In this document: piece by piece, positions 12,001-23,105 of the stretch | Numbering within the stretch: the stretch's first letter is position 1 | Layout of the letters: each line of letters opens with the position of its first letter | Assembly: GCF_964340395.1 (NCBI RefSeq) | Contig: NC_135554.1 | Location: 6,775,475-6,839,474 of the forward strand | Source of the DNA: Glandiceps talaboti | Lineage: Eukaryota > Hemichordata > Enteropneusta > Spengelidae | DNA length: 64,000 nt | Direction of reading: 5' to 3' | Program-made: the position numbers and the translations under genes | The notes under the pieces: model-generated | The model's input: the letters and a program-made list of their open reading frames with translations, nothing else | The model's database searches: none | What the model was told of the DNA's origin: nothing

Positions 12001-14127
12001 TGACCTTCTTGGTACATGTTTACATTTTTTAGCCTGATCGCCTCCTTTAAAAAATGTACCAAGAAGGTCAATTCAGGCAAAATAACGAAGGTAAAATAGC
12101 AATGAAAGATTAGCCGACATCTACATCAGATTTTAATCAGATTGGACTATTCCTTACCTTTTATGAACTTTATGCAGACGTAGTTTTGCAAATCACAAAC
12201 ACCTTCATCGTCATCAAGTTGTACGTCGATTGTTATATCGGCAATAGTTTGTGTCTGCCATCCTGTAAAACTAAGCGATTGCACCACAGAAAGGTCCAAA
12301 GGTTCCGGAGACAGTGCAGTGCAATCATTTGTGATGTCATCAACGTTGCAGACGTACGCACGAAGGGTGTAATCCCCGGCGTCTGCATCTAAACTAACTG
12401 AAGTTGCACCAAAGTTGAACAAGTTAATTTCGGTGGTGATAGTTTGAAGCGTGTCCGCGTTAAATGTCAGGTCAGCCGGCGCTATCACACTGAATGAGTG
12501 CAAGCCTGGATCTGAAAGAGGTGAAAAGTGACACAAATCAGATTCAAGTTTTAATGGGGAAACAAATTCTAGTAGTTGTGCAAGGAGTTGTAGCTTTTCG
12601 CGAAGTGTCGTCATTTTTTTGCCCAAAAGAAAAACTACACTAAATATTCCTTGATCCATTGATCCTAATGGTCATAAAAGTGATATTATCAATGATGTCT
12701 CCACTAAGGGTGAAAGCAAAAAAAACGACAAGGGGTTCAATTATATTAATGTTGTTGTACTTTGCACAAAACTATTATCGCCGTTGTAGGGTTTGATCAC
12801 AAGGTGATCATAAATACCTCAAACAGTAGAACAGTTCATCAAAACTTTCATCCTTATTCAAATGTACAACTTTGATTATAACACAGTGTGTGTGTGTGTG
12901 TGTGTGTGTGTACGTACGTGTGTGTGTCAGAGTTTAAATCACACGACTTCAGGTTGTTTGTTTCTTTAAGGGGAGGAATGCGAAATCAGACAATTCCTTC
13001 ACATTAAATTCTGCATAGCATAGACTACATGGTATAATAGCTCAAATACTAAATCAATGACTGCAATGTTGGTGCAATTCTCATTTCCCTCGTCATAAAC
13101 GTAAAACCCATAGAAAAAAGAAGATGTTTGTACCTCACCAAACATTTCTTGTTTAATATGTCGATCATTAATTACAAGTGGTCGACCGACCAAGTCATGG
13201 TATAGACTGTTTAAAAGTTTGCTACTCGTGCAGCTGAAATTAAATAAAGCGATCAAAACACAGGCCAATCGCAGTCGTGGTCAGTTGATGAATCAATCGA
13301 AGTATGGTGTGTGTCATACAATATCAGTCAGCGGTTCAACATGTAGTCAATACATAGATCTACGATCCAATACAGTATGTATGATTATGCTCTCTGCACT
13401 TACCAGTTGGGCAGTTCACTTGTCCCGCTACTGTACCCGGTGCACCCATTTCGAATGGTAGACACTTATAATCATTATCGGGGTCATTGTCGATGTACGT
13501 AGCAGATTCATCTTTTACAATAGCAACGCACAAGTGACTATAGGTGGCGCACTTGTCACTGGGGTAAGTCAAGCTCGCGGTCCATGTTTCGTACGCTGCT
13601 GCATCCCCAGTTCCAACAGGTAATGAGTCTGCACGTTTAGTACCGTGTGCACCTATTACAAACGTGGTGAGAGGAATCGGGTTCTGGAAAGTGGAACTTT
13701 CGGCCAGATAGAATACTACATCGTAGTTATTACCAGATGCAGCGGCTGGTAATTCATCCGGTCCGTTGTTCTTAACAGAAACCTTCGGAAGAGATAGTCC
13801 TGTATAGATACGTCCTGTATCTACTGTGTAACTTGGTGCATTGTTAATGAGAAACACCAGCAAAGACAGATCTGGAAATATAAGAAATAACGAAATTGTA
13901 TATATCAGGTTATTAAATCCAACCTCGTTAGACAATCTTCCGATTTACACCACCTTACGAGAGCTGAAATAAAAGTGAACGAAATGTTTGTGGTGTAAAC
14001 TTTTATTCTAGTACAAATATACCGTGCACTCACCAGAATCGGTAGCCGCCACATGAACGGAAGAGAACGGGAGAACGGTTCCCATAATAACCCAGGACCA
14101 AAAACAAACCATAGTCACTTTGAAGTC
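9055..14127 (-). CDS. Secreted, probably anchored protein with two CARDB-like domains (paralogue A)
   Basis: Six coding exons on the reverse strand: 14112-14034, 13871-13404, 12511-12158, 11148-11017, 9798-9772 and 9125-9055. Together they give 1131 bases, 376 residues plus stop. All five introns are GT-AG and phase 1. Exon 1 begins at ATG 14112 and encodes a hydrophobic signal peptide (VCFWSWVIMGTVLPFSSVHV). An acceptor at 14128-14129 shows an upstream non-coding exon. Exon 2 is domain 1, with a KNNG turn, YPSDKCATYSHLC and a later C-x16-C. Exons 3-4 are domain 2, with VCDLQNYVC and CLEFGLQSDGKAGTKFDC. Exon 5 is a 27-base microexon (GSSKDGDSG). Exon 6 gives a hydrophobic tail (HIVMFAIMVTMATV) directly before the stop, suggesting a GPI-type anchor or short membrane tail. 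The fold guess (CARDB-like, Ig-like sandwich) is an inference. I do not recognise the family. The gene at 38.2-41.6 kb is a paralogue. Confidence 0.75.
9352..9533. mobile_element. Fold-back (MULE-like MITE) copy A, perfect 82-bp arms
   Basis: Arms 9352-9433 and 9452-9533 are exact reverse complements around an 18-base loop. Ends read CAATCTGATTAAAATC. Flanks ACGACATCCC (9342-9351) and ACGAGATCCC (9534-9543) look like a target duplication with one mismatch. It lies in the last region of paralogue A, between exons 5 and 6. Long terminal repeats with a 9-10-base duplication are typical of Mutator-like elements. Confidence 0.85.
9617..9666. repeat. (GTC)n(GTT)n microsatellite
   Basis: About 8 GTC then about 8 GTT units, in an intron of paralogue A. 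It produces open frames of poly-Arg, poly-Asn/Asp and poly-Thr that are not genes. Confidence 0.95.
9798..11017. other. intron 4 of paralogue A
   Basis: Contains a G homopolymer at 9998-10013. A 73-codon reverse open frame at 10373-10594 has no recognisable domain. A repeat piece at 10800-10890 is shared with 7284 and 9305. No further exon is supported. Confidence 0.5.
11925..12144. mobile_element. Fold-back (MULE-like MITE) copy B with 9-bp target duplication
   Basis: Nearly perfect inverted arms (about 11925-12020 and 12047-12144) share the CAATCTGATTAAAATCCGATGT end with copy A but have different interiors. The left arm carries a small internal duplication near 12017. The 9-base target duplication GACTATTCC is exact (11916-11924 and 12145-12153). 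The right copy overlaps the splice donor of exon 3 of paralogue A. Confidence 0.9.
12888..12930. repeat. (GT)n microsatellite
   Basis: Imperfect GT run within intron 2 of paralogue A. Confidence 0.9.
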
Positions 14128-14247
14128 CTAAAATATAAAAATGATTAAACAATTTGATAATTGGAATATATTTTCTACAAAACAGACTTAATATAAAGCT
14201 TTTGGTGGCATTAGATTTTCTATAAGTTCTCTCCGTTTTACTATCAT

Positions 14248-14362
14248 GTTTACTGCACTGTCGATATACATGGTTAGCTGGTCGTACCAGTTTTAGCCCC
14301 CTTATTCTCCGAGGGCTAGAAGGTACGACCAGCTAACGATGCATTTTGACAGTGTAGTAAAC
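14248..14362. mobile_element. short inverted-repeat element
   Basis: GTTTACTGCACTGTC at 14248 pairs with GACAGTGTAGTAAAC ending at 14362. Inner arms GGTTAGCTGGTCGTACC and GGTACGACCAGCTAAC also pair. It is a fold-back of about 115 bases just upstream of paralogue A. Confidence 0.75.
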
Positions 14363-14499
14363 AGGCTATCCGTTTACTGACTGTCATTATAGTGTCGAAC
14401 GAATTCTTAGTCTGACACTATACGTACGAATGTGTTCATTCTCTCCGGGAATTTCTGGGTCAATAACTATACCCGTGTCACACGTACGTCGCTTAAATG

Positions 14500-15000
14500 T
14501 CGAAATTTGATTGCAACCAAACCTCCCGCAAACCGCTAAAAACCCTTTGCTCTGCTCTAATCCACTTTGATTATTCATGGTACTCTGCTCTTACCAAAAC
14601 TCTCAAAAAGAAACTCCAAATTGTACAAAATATAATTATACGGTTTATCCTTTCTATGAAATCCAGATCACACATTAGGTGTTGATCAGTTCGACGCCCT
14701 CAGGTTGGGTATGGTGGCTGACAAGGTTAAAGTGAGTCAGCTACGGCTTAAACCACGCTTTCAGAATATACAATAACTCCAGCCCTGAGTATGTATTCCA
14801 CAAGTTTACCAATTATCTTCTGTTCATAAATATATGTGGTACTAGGGGAGGTAGTTACAATTCTCATCGGTTAAGGGTTAAATCGTAGGGTTGCTAATAC
14901 GTGTCATGCTAACGCCATTAAGGACTGGAACAATCAACCAGCGTCAATAAAACCGATACCACAAAGAAATTACTTTAAAAAGCGTTCAAATTAGTTCCCT
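14500..15000 (+). mobile_element. LINE (CR1/RTE-like) 3' coding remnant
   Basis: The forward strand reads LCSALIHFDYSWYSALTKTL then KKKLQIVQNIIIRFIL (about 14550-14655). A frameshift follows, then GVDQFDALRLGMVADKVK (about 14683-14730). Near 14880-14990 the usual end with a VKG...W(N) region and IKxxxxxKF-like tail is decayed. This order is the C-terminal part of a CR1-type reverse transcriptase. It is broken by frameshifts and stops. Confidence 0.75.
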
Positions 15001-15915
15001 TGCCTCCGTGTTTTCCTTATTACTTATTTTATTTTTTCTCATTTCATGTGGTTAAACACCTTTTGCTAATCCCAACACTATCTTGAATCACTGCATGCAC
15101 CCCACTAGAAACAACTTCTTCGACAAACTCATACCAGTTCACAATGACATCCCTGTAAAAAAACATGGCATATTAACCATTAACCATTTACACCCCAACC
15201 CCCTTTTCAAATTTCTGTACGATGATTTTCTCTTCGTACTTTACTTCTTTTGCTACCCCACATAAAAAAATTACTAAATATACCTCTTTGAACCACTTGA
15301 CTTGGCGTTTCAATCACAGAAGCTACATATATGCGACTTTTGAGTGCTTGTGCTATAACCACGCTGGCATTTGTTGTACTTACCATTGTAAAGGAATTGG
15401 CTACCGATCAGTTCAATGCCTGTCTACCTGCTCCATGTACCACTGTTGGATACGTTATGAGTCGGTAGGCCTAGACAATTGGTATTTTGACGTGTGGTCT
15501 GTATAGTAACTTGGCAGCTTAAATAGACGCGGGTTACATAAATATTAGTGGGGGTTAAGTCGATCACAAACCTCAAACATACTTTTACCTTAGCTAGCTA
15601 TTGCTAACAATAAGTAGTAAAGTAGGCTCCATGGTAACTAATCATATGTAGGCATAATATCAATTTTTCGTGATTCTTCGCATACCGATTATCGTTCGTC
15701 ACGAGACTTAGTAGTACATGTGGTGCATCAATAAATAGTCGAACACTATACGAAAAGTCAGATTTACCAGGGTGGGTAAAGTATGTAAAATATGTGGTAA
15801 TAGTGTCATGTTTGCCCATGTATGTCCATCTTTGTCCTTGTTCACAGTACCATGTTTGATATCACCTTTGACCAGGATGGTGTAGCTACCATAGTGACAC
15901 CTATAACCATAAGAC
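15000..15915. other. unassigned sequence leading into satellite
   Basis: No convincing exon. From about 15770 degenerate forms of the following 120-bp satellite appear (GGGTGGGTAAAGTATGT, ACCTATAACCATAAGACATAGG). Confidence 0.5.
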
Positions 15916-17652
15916 ATAGGTAGATATACAACCTTGCTATTCCCCCGGGGCATAGGAACTCAAAGTTGGTAATATTGACGGGGTGTAAAGAGTGGTTAGT
16001 TTATCTGTATATACAAGGGGTAGGTAAATGTGGTCATAGGTAGATATACAACCTTGTTATTACCCTGGTGCATAGGAACTTAAAGTTGGTAATGTTGAGG
16101 GGGTGTAAAAAGTGGCCTGTTTATCTGTATATACAAGGGGTAGGTAAATGTGGTCATAGGTAGATATACAACATTACCCTGGTGCATAGGAACTTAAAGT
16201 TGGTAATGTTGAGGGGGTGTAAAAAGTGGCCTGTTTATCTGTATATACAAGGGGTAGGTAAATGTGGTCATAGGTATATATACAACCTTGTTATTACCCT
16301 GGTGCATAGGAACTCAAAGTTGGTATTATTGACGGGGTGTAAAGAGTGGTTAGTTTATCTGTATATACAAGGGGTAGGTAAATGTGGTCATAGGTATATA
16401 TACAACCTTGTTATTCCCATGGGGCATAGGAACTCAAAGTTGGTAATATTGAGGGGGTGTAAAAGTGGCTTGTTTATCTGTATCATGACATTCACAAGCC
16501 ATTAACGGTCCAAGTGCAACAAACCCGCGGGCTTGCCTGATGAAAACGGGTGTCATAAAAGTTGTTTGCATCTCTAAAGCTGTTTGTAGTGTTACTTATA
16601 ATAGCCTAATAAATTGATAACAACTGATATAAGACGGAGATAAGGTTTGCCTCAATTGACCCACTCCTTAGAAATGATCTTACGCTGTGAACTACACTGT
16701 TTACTTGTGTTATGTAAGAGCCCATCATCACATGTGTAAATATTGGTACTCTTTGATAACAAGTGGACTTGCTTCTTTAATGGCTTGTCCCAGTAATGAT
16801 ACAAGGGGTAGGTAAATGTGGTCATAGGTATATATACAACCTTGTTATTCCCATGGGGCATAGGAACTTAAAGTTGGTAATATTGACGGGGTGTAAAAAG
16901 TGGCTTGTTTATCTGTAGATACAAGGGGTGGGTAAATGTGGTCATAGGTAGATATACAACCTTGTTATTACCCTGGTGCATAGGAACTTAAAGTTGGTAA
17001 TGTTGAGGGGGTGTAAAAAGTGGCCTGTTTATCTGTATATACAAGGGGTAGGTAAATGTGGTCATAGGTAGATATACAACCTTGTTATTACCCTGGTGCA
17101 TAGGAACTTAAAGTTGGTAATGTTGAGGGGGTGTAAAAAGTGGCCTGTTTATCTGTATATACAAGGGGTAGGTAAATGTGGTCATAGGTAGATATACAAC
17201 CTTGTTATTACCCTGGTGCATAGGAACTTAAAGTTGGTAATGTTGAGGGGGTGTAAAAAGTGGCCTGTTTATCTGTATATACAAGGGGTAGGTAAATGTG
17301 GTCATAGGTAGATATACAACCTTGTTATTACCCTGGTGCATAGGAACTTAAAGTTGGTAATGTTGAGGGGGTGTAAAAAGTGGCCTGTTTATCTGTTTAT
17401 ATAAGGGGTAGGTAAATGTGGTCATAGGTAGATAATACAACCTTGTTATTCCCCTGGGGCATAGGAACTTAAAGTTGGTAATGTTGAGGGGGTGTAAAAA
17501 GTGGCCTGTTTATCTGTATATACAAGGGGTAGGTAAATGTGGTCATAGGTAGATATACAACCTTGTTATTCCCATGGGGCATAGGAACTTAAAGTTGGTG
17601 ATATTGAGGGGGTGTAAAAAGTGGCTTGTTTATCTGTATATACAGGGGGTGG
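15916..17652. repeat. 120-bp satellite array, about 12 copies
   Basis: Units begin CATAGGTAGATATACAAC at 15916, 16035, 16154, 16268 and 16388, and again every 120 bases from about 16824 to 17545. Central copies (17041-17400) are almost identical, edge copies diverged. Since 120 is divisible by 3, one frame stays open and yields a false 40-residue protein repeat. The array is split by an inserted element at 16494-16788. Confidence 0.95.
16494..16788. mobile_element. MITE-like insertion inside the 120-bp satellite
   Basis: A unique segment of about 300 bases interrupts a satellite unit after CTGTAT. Its ends carry perfect 12-base inverted repeats, ACAAGCCATTAA (16494-16505) and TTAATGGCTTGT (16777-16788). 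No coding capacity. No clear target duplication. Confidence 0.65.
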
Positions 17653-17659
17653 GCAAATG

Positions 17660-17912
17660 TGGTCATGGGCATTATACCTTTGTTTCCTCCATAGGGTAAA
17701 GTAGGGAGTATGTGGTCATTTAAACTGGGGGTATATAGAACTGTGTTTATCCATATTTAGAAAGGGGTTCAAACTTGGACACACATTGGCATTATACCTT
17801 TGTATCCTCCAAAGGGTAAAGTAGGGAGTATGTAGTCATTTAGACTGGGGGTGTATAGAACTGTATTTATCCACATTTAGAGAGGGGTTCAAACTTGGAC
17901 ACACATTAGTAT
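17660..17912. repeat. second 120-bp tandem repeat, two copies
   Basis: GGCATTATACCTTTGT recurs at 17668 and 17788. The sequence is related only loosely to the adjoining satellite (shared GGGGGTGTA and GTGGTCAT words), but the period is the same. Confidence 0.85.
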
Positions 17913-18134
17913 CATACCATATTCACACTTGAACACACAATAACATACTCAGATAAAACAGCACTAAATAAAAATAAAAACAATTTAATGCAAAATAAAC
18001 ATTACAAATGTTAAATTCTCGATAAAAATACGAAAAAACTTCTTACAAATCATCCTTGCTACAACTAATCGCCCATGATGCAGCATCTACCTGACCTCCA
18101 TGTGAGGGGGCACACCCTGAGTGATTTTGCCTTT

Positions 18135-18880
18135 CTATTCACTGTGAGGATCATCCTCTGATCCTGAATCTTCTGAATCGGTGTCTTCACTGGAAAGAAA
18201 CGCTGACGACATCACAGGCAAATGAAATTTCTTTTCAACAGCAGGAATACTCATGCTCTGATTTAACAACACAGGCCTTCTTGACAACTTCTGCAATATT
18301 AAACAAATAAAATGCAACAATGAATGTAAAACCTAAGCACTCCTTGTCAACATCACTCATGGTGATGATGGACATAGCAATATCAGCACCAAGTCATATT
18401 GCATTTTGTACATGATTTTACCAACAAAGTTGATAAAACATCAACCAGGTACAACCTAGTCATTAGTAAGACGGTAATTATTGATACAGTAAAATAACTC
18501 TTTTGATGACTGATGATTTTTGGTACATAAATTTAAAATTATACAAAATTTCCTCCCAATAAAGTCTGTAACATTCATGTAAGAGGGAACCATTGGTAAT
18601 TATCTGATCTACACTGGGTATATCACAAAGTATAACTATAATGATGACAATACTATAGTATTTTAGTATGTTTCTAACAAAGTTCAACTATGTTAGCAAT
18701 TGACAGTTTGAAATAATTGTTAATTCATCAAAACAAATGTACTTACGATATATGCTGGTGTCCCAGCTTCTTCCATTCTCCTCCAATCTGGAATAGACTG
18801 AATGAACCAATCGCTGTGTGGAGATAATATGACAATCTTCATTAATATTAAGTGCTTCGAGCACAGAGTAGGAAAGCGTT
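18135..18880 (-). CDS. possible two-exon 3' end of an unknown gene
   Basis: On the reverse strand a frame open from about 18880 ends at a GTAAGT donor just below 18749. It reads MKIVILSPHSDWFIQSIPD then WRRMEEAGTPAYI. A TTGCAG acceptor near 18292 joins it in phase 0 to KLSRRPVLLNQSMSIPAVEK and an acidic tail SSEDTDSEDSGSEDD before the stop at 18135. Both splice sites are canonical and the phase agrees. There is no recognised domain and no upstream exon found. It could be the end of a gene or of an old transposon protein. Confidence 0.33.
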
Positions 18881-18905
18881 ATGTAAAAACCAGCATTAGC
18901 ATACA

Positions 18906-20080
18906 TTGAACAAGCTGCATGCTACAAACATCTTATATTTTTTTTGTTCAGACAGACTGTCTATTCCCAAGTTTACTTTAAGATAAACAAAACACAGAAA
19001 AGAACCATACACTATACAGATATTAGCAAACAGCAGGTCTTATTCTCATCCCATGTAAATTTCAAAACACCCACATTCTAACACATACACAAATCTCTTG
19101 TCATCACAGACAACCTCGTTTTATCAGTGGGGGACAATAAAGATGCCGGCTTAGACTTTAATTAACAAAACACAGATACTGATAGTGTTCATCAACCGGC
19201 TTAGACTTTAATTAACAAAACACAGATACTGATAGTGTTCATCAGCCGTACAGATATTATTAGCAAACAACAGGTCTTATGTCAAGTGTTTCATATCATG
19301 TACACAAATCTTTTGTAATACAGCAGGGTGATAATTATTTGTATTACAAAGCTCTTTAGCACAATCTTACACTCCAGGAGGTATTTCAGCTGTTTCATTT
19401 TTGGAAGTACAGTACCTAGACCGTACAGAGTTTAGGGTCTGTGGTAGTAACAAGTAATGATTTACAACAACCAAGGAAGTATAACTCATGGGTTATACTT
19501 CCATGCAACAACAAAGATGAGGAAATGTTAACCTGTGCATCATTGTTTTAGTGGTCAGAGGTAAAACACAGGCCGGGATATGCAAATAGATTAACGTTGC
19601 GCCAAATCATATGGTCAAAACTGCAACTTCGAGCAAACTTGCGGCTAATGTGACATTTTAAATTGTAAAATGAACTACCGGTCAAAACATCATTACATGA
19701 GATGAGAACGTCGTTTTATCAATGGTTGACAATGACAACTAGGTGCCGAAAAGAAATCGACTTCCTATCAGTATCACTATCAAACTGAAAAACATTAATG
19801 CAAACACCAGGTCACTCTGACGTGAATCTTTTACAGGTATCAGTTTGTTTATGACAGTACTGACGAAGCCAGTTTTCATTTTATCTGATTATCCACCATC
19901 ACTGATTTAATGATGTTCTGATCACAGGCGTTTCTATATCATGACTCTTGCAATGGTTGGAATAGATCCCGGAACTGAGTGATGTTGGTATTACTAACAG
20001 TGTTCTTTTGTAATTTGAATATAATCAAGAACTGAACAAGTCATTGAGAATGACATAGTACCTGCTATGATTGGATTTTA
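18906..20080. other. unassigned sequence with a small duplication
   Basis: CGGCTTAGACTTTAATTAAC with its following 30 bases is present twice in tandem at 19147-19248. A hairpin GGAAGTATAACtcatgGGTTATACTTCC-like palindrome lies at 19480-19507. No coding signal. Confidence 0.55.
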
Positions 20081-20199
20081 ATGAATTATCACGCAACAAC
20101 AGTTGTGAACCTAAATCAAACAGACTTAGATATGTTGTGTCTGCTTGTTGGACATGGAACATGCCTACAACAATAAAGGATTGGTTGGGTATGGGGGAT

Positions 20200-20835
20200 C
20201 ATATCACGATGAAAATGGATATGCACATGTATGTCATAGAACACTGTCCTAATACCAACTTTGAATGTGATCTGTTCAAGCATGTCTGAGTTATGGATTT
20301 GGACATAGAAAAATCGTAAACAAAATGGCTGTCAGGCGGCCATATTGGATTGTATTACAACAACAATGAATATGCACATGTATGTCATAGAACACTGTCC
20401 TAATACCAACTTTGAATGAGATCTGTTCAAACATGTCTGAGTTATGGCTTTGGACATGAAAAATTCACAAACAAAATGGCTGCCAGGCAGCCATATTGGA
20501 TCGTATCACGATGAAAATGAATATGCACATGTATGTCGTAGAACACTGTCCTAATACCAACTTTGAATGAGATCTGTTCAATCATGTTCGAGTTAAGGCT
20601 TTGCACATGAAAATTCACAAACAAAATGGCTGCTAGGCGGCCATATTGGATTGTATCATGACAACAATATATGTGCACATATATGCCATAGAACACTGTC
20701 CTAATACCAACTTTGAATGAGATCTGTTCAAGCATGTCTGAGTTATGGCTTTAGACAGGGAAAATTTGCAAACAAAATGGCTGCTAGGCGGCCATATTGG
20801 ATCGTATCATGAAACAAATTGACGTACATATGTAT
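20200..20835. repeat. about 150-bp tandem repeat, five copies
   Basis: The unit contains TATGCACATGTATGTCATAG, then CCTAATACCAACTTTGAATG and ACAAAATGGCTGCCAGGCGG. Starts lie near 20221, 20371, 20521, 20669 and 20822. The sequence type resembles dispersed repeats of marine invertebrates and ends in a GGAC microsatellite at 20907-20948. Not coding. Confidence 0.85.
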
Positions 20836-20899
20836 GCCATTGTATTTTGCGCCTGTACTAAGTTTGAAAAAATTCGGTCCAGGCATCTCCAAGAAACAG

Positions 20900-20948
20900 C
20901 TGCGGACGGACAGACGGACGGACGGACGGACGCACGCACGGACAGACG
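20900..20948. repeat. (GGAC)n microsatellite
   Basis: GACGGACGGACGGACGG with variants, at the end of the 150-bp repeat block. Confidence 0.9.
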
Positions 20949-20999
20949 GAACCCAATCCATAAGTCTAAAAAGACTAACATCTCGCTTACCTTGACTCT

Positions 21000-22790
21000 G
21001 GCTGTCGGCTTCATTTTTTTCTTTTTCTGGAGGTCATTGTATTATTGTAGGAGCTCATCGTGTCTGCTCAACTAGGTGTTAGTCAGGATTTGCTCGAGTG
21101 CTATCTTGTTTACATGTATCTCTGCTCCCCTGATATGGAACTAAGGTTATTGATGTTCAACAGAAATCTATTCACTGGATTCACTGGCGTTGAAGTTGGG
21201 TTGATTACCCTGGACGTCGACATGACTGGTCGAGGGTGTACGCACAGTCTAAGCCATAATGCGAAAACAACTGTTTATATACCATTCTACCTGTTGCTTC
21301 TTGGGTAATACTAAGATAAACAGCCTCATTCGTTCAATATATTAATATTATGATTATTGGAGGTGCTAAAACGGATAACTGAACTGGCGAAAGTAGTGTT
21401 TCTAAACTTAAAGGTTACAGACTTAATTTGAAATAACAATTTTCAATCTTATGATAGTATATCAGAAGTTTATAGGACTAACGTTCTTCATATTATCGTG
21501 AACGAGGCTGCTTACGTAACCATTGACTAAATTAGCTTTATCCAAATGTCGTGCATTCGCTCAGCCGGTACCAACGCTTAGACCTCGACCTTATGAAATC
21601 GGCTTTGGTTACCCGACCCCACCTAGATATTCACGCCCACCCTAACCTTTTTTTTTTTTTTTTACGTATTTGAGGAAAACAATAACGAAATCGCGAAAAT
21701 CGTGAAGTCTAGCAAGAAATAGTGGGTGCGGAAACTGACACCAACTTAAAATACAATATGAACATATTCTTCCAATCTGTAATAGCTGTACATCTGATAG
21801 AAAGAAATAAACAACACAGAGACCATTTGGAAAACAATGGAAAACCTAAACTAGACACTCACACATGGAAAAAATACAATACAACAAAATAAAAAATCTA
21901 CCTACCCAACTATTTTAAAACTGAATGTAATCGGAATCACACATTTTTTTTATTACGCCGTACACGTATTTCCATTCAGGATATTTTTTGCAATTTTCAT
22001 TATGAACTCTGAAATGAAGTCAAAATGCATTTACACTTGTCCTCACGTGGCCTTGAAGTTTTCTCACCGATTCTTAGAAAGTTGTTGTCATAACTTATAA
22101 TATTGTGAACCTTGTATCCAACCAAATTATGTTCATACTTTGCCTTATTATTTCACCCTTGGAGTTGCTATGATGAATATGCTGTTTTATAGAGTTTAAC
22201 TAGTGTATTTTTAGTTGGGGTTATTTACTGTTAAAAGTATGTTTGAGGGTTCAGTACGATCTCAGACCCGTAGTGGTCTGAGGTACGATTGAGTGAGTGA
22301 TTGTGTAGTCAGGCCTGACGCTGAGTAATTATGTTGTTATGATCGGAAATATTCGTTTATTGGCAATTCATCACACAACATTGACGGTATACTTTATCTT
22401 TAAACGTCATCTATTTCTTTTCACATTAATTGACAATATTTCAATAATTTAGTTCCATTTGTCTCGTTTCACATTTTGACATTGGAAGTATATGTGTTCT
22501 TTTCATCTTCCAATTCTGAATCATTTATTTGTTCATTCCATGCGCGCTTTCATGTGTATGCTGAACTTCAAGTCAAATATATTTGTTCAATTTCGTTGGT
22601 CTTGCTTTTTACTGCTAATGGCTGGGGTGTTACTATTTACTTCCTAAGTTTTATTTCTTATCTTCAACCCCTCTAAATGAATAAGGTTACATTCGTTTGG
22701 TAGTTCATTTGGAACGATTTCTTATCTCGTGAACGCGTTGCATCGCTAAAGGACCCACTTGGATATGTATCACCTCTGCACGTCTGTACC
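21000..22790. other. no gene seen
   Basis: AT-rich sequence with a T-run at 21650-21663. Open frames are short and without recognisable domains. Confidence 0.5.
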
Positions 22791-22799
22791 CGTTTCAAT

Positions 22800-23105
22800 T
22801 CAACAATATAATGTTGTATGAACGCTTGTTTCTTCTGGTTTAGAAGTCACTTCATACTGTTGGATACAAATGTTACACCTGACGCAGCAGTTAATGTAAC
22901 TGCAGACTGAATCTGCAAGTTCGTCAATATTAGCGGCTGAGTTTACAAACACATCCCAATCTGTACATTTAAAAGAAACTTTCAATTCTTCGATGGAATA
23001 ATTCGACCAAACTTTCACTGAACGAGTACAGGTGGGTTCTCTCTGAACAAAGGGTCTGTATCTTGGAAGTAGATTGATGACGTTGTGATCTGAACGACCA
23101 AGATG
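22800..23105 (-). mobile_element. LINE ORF2 fragment upstream of the reverse transcriptase
   Basis: The reverse strand reads HNVINLLPRYRPF then KVWSNYSIEELKVSFKCTDW and DELADSVCSYINCCV. This is the linker between endonuclease and reverse transcriptase in CR1/L2-like elements (SDHN-V-L-P-Y ... VW-E-I--L---F--TDW ... YI--C). It is truncated on both sides. Confidence 0.75.

Noticed and set aside
16182-16505. 107-codon repeat protein
   Set aside because: It is the 120-base satellite, open only because the period is a multiple of three. The repeat drifts like non-coding DNA.
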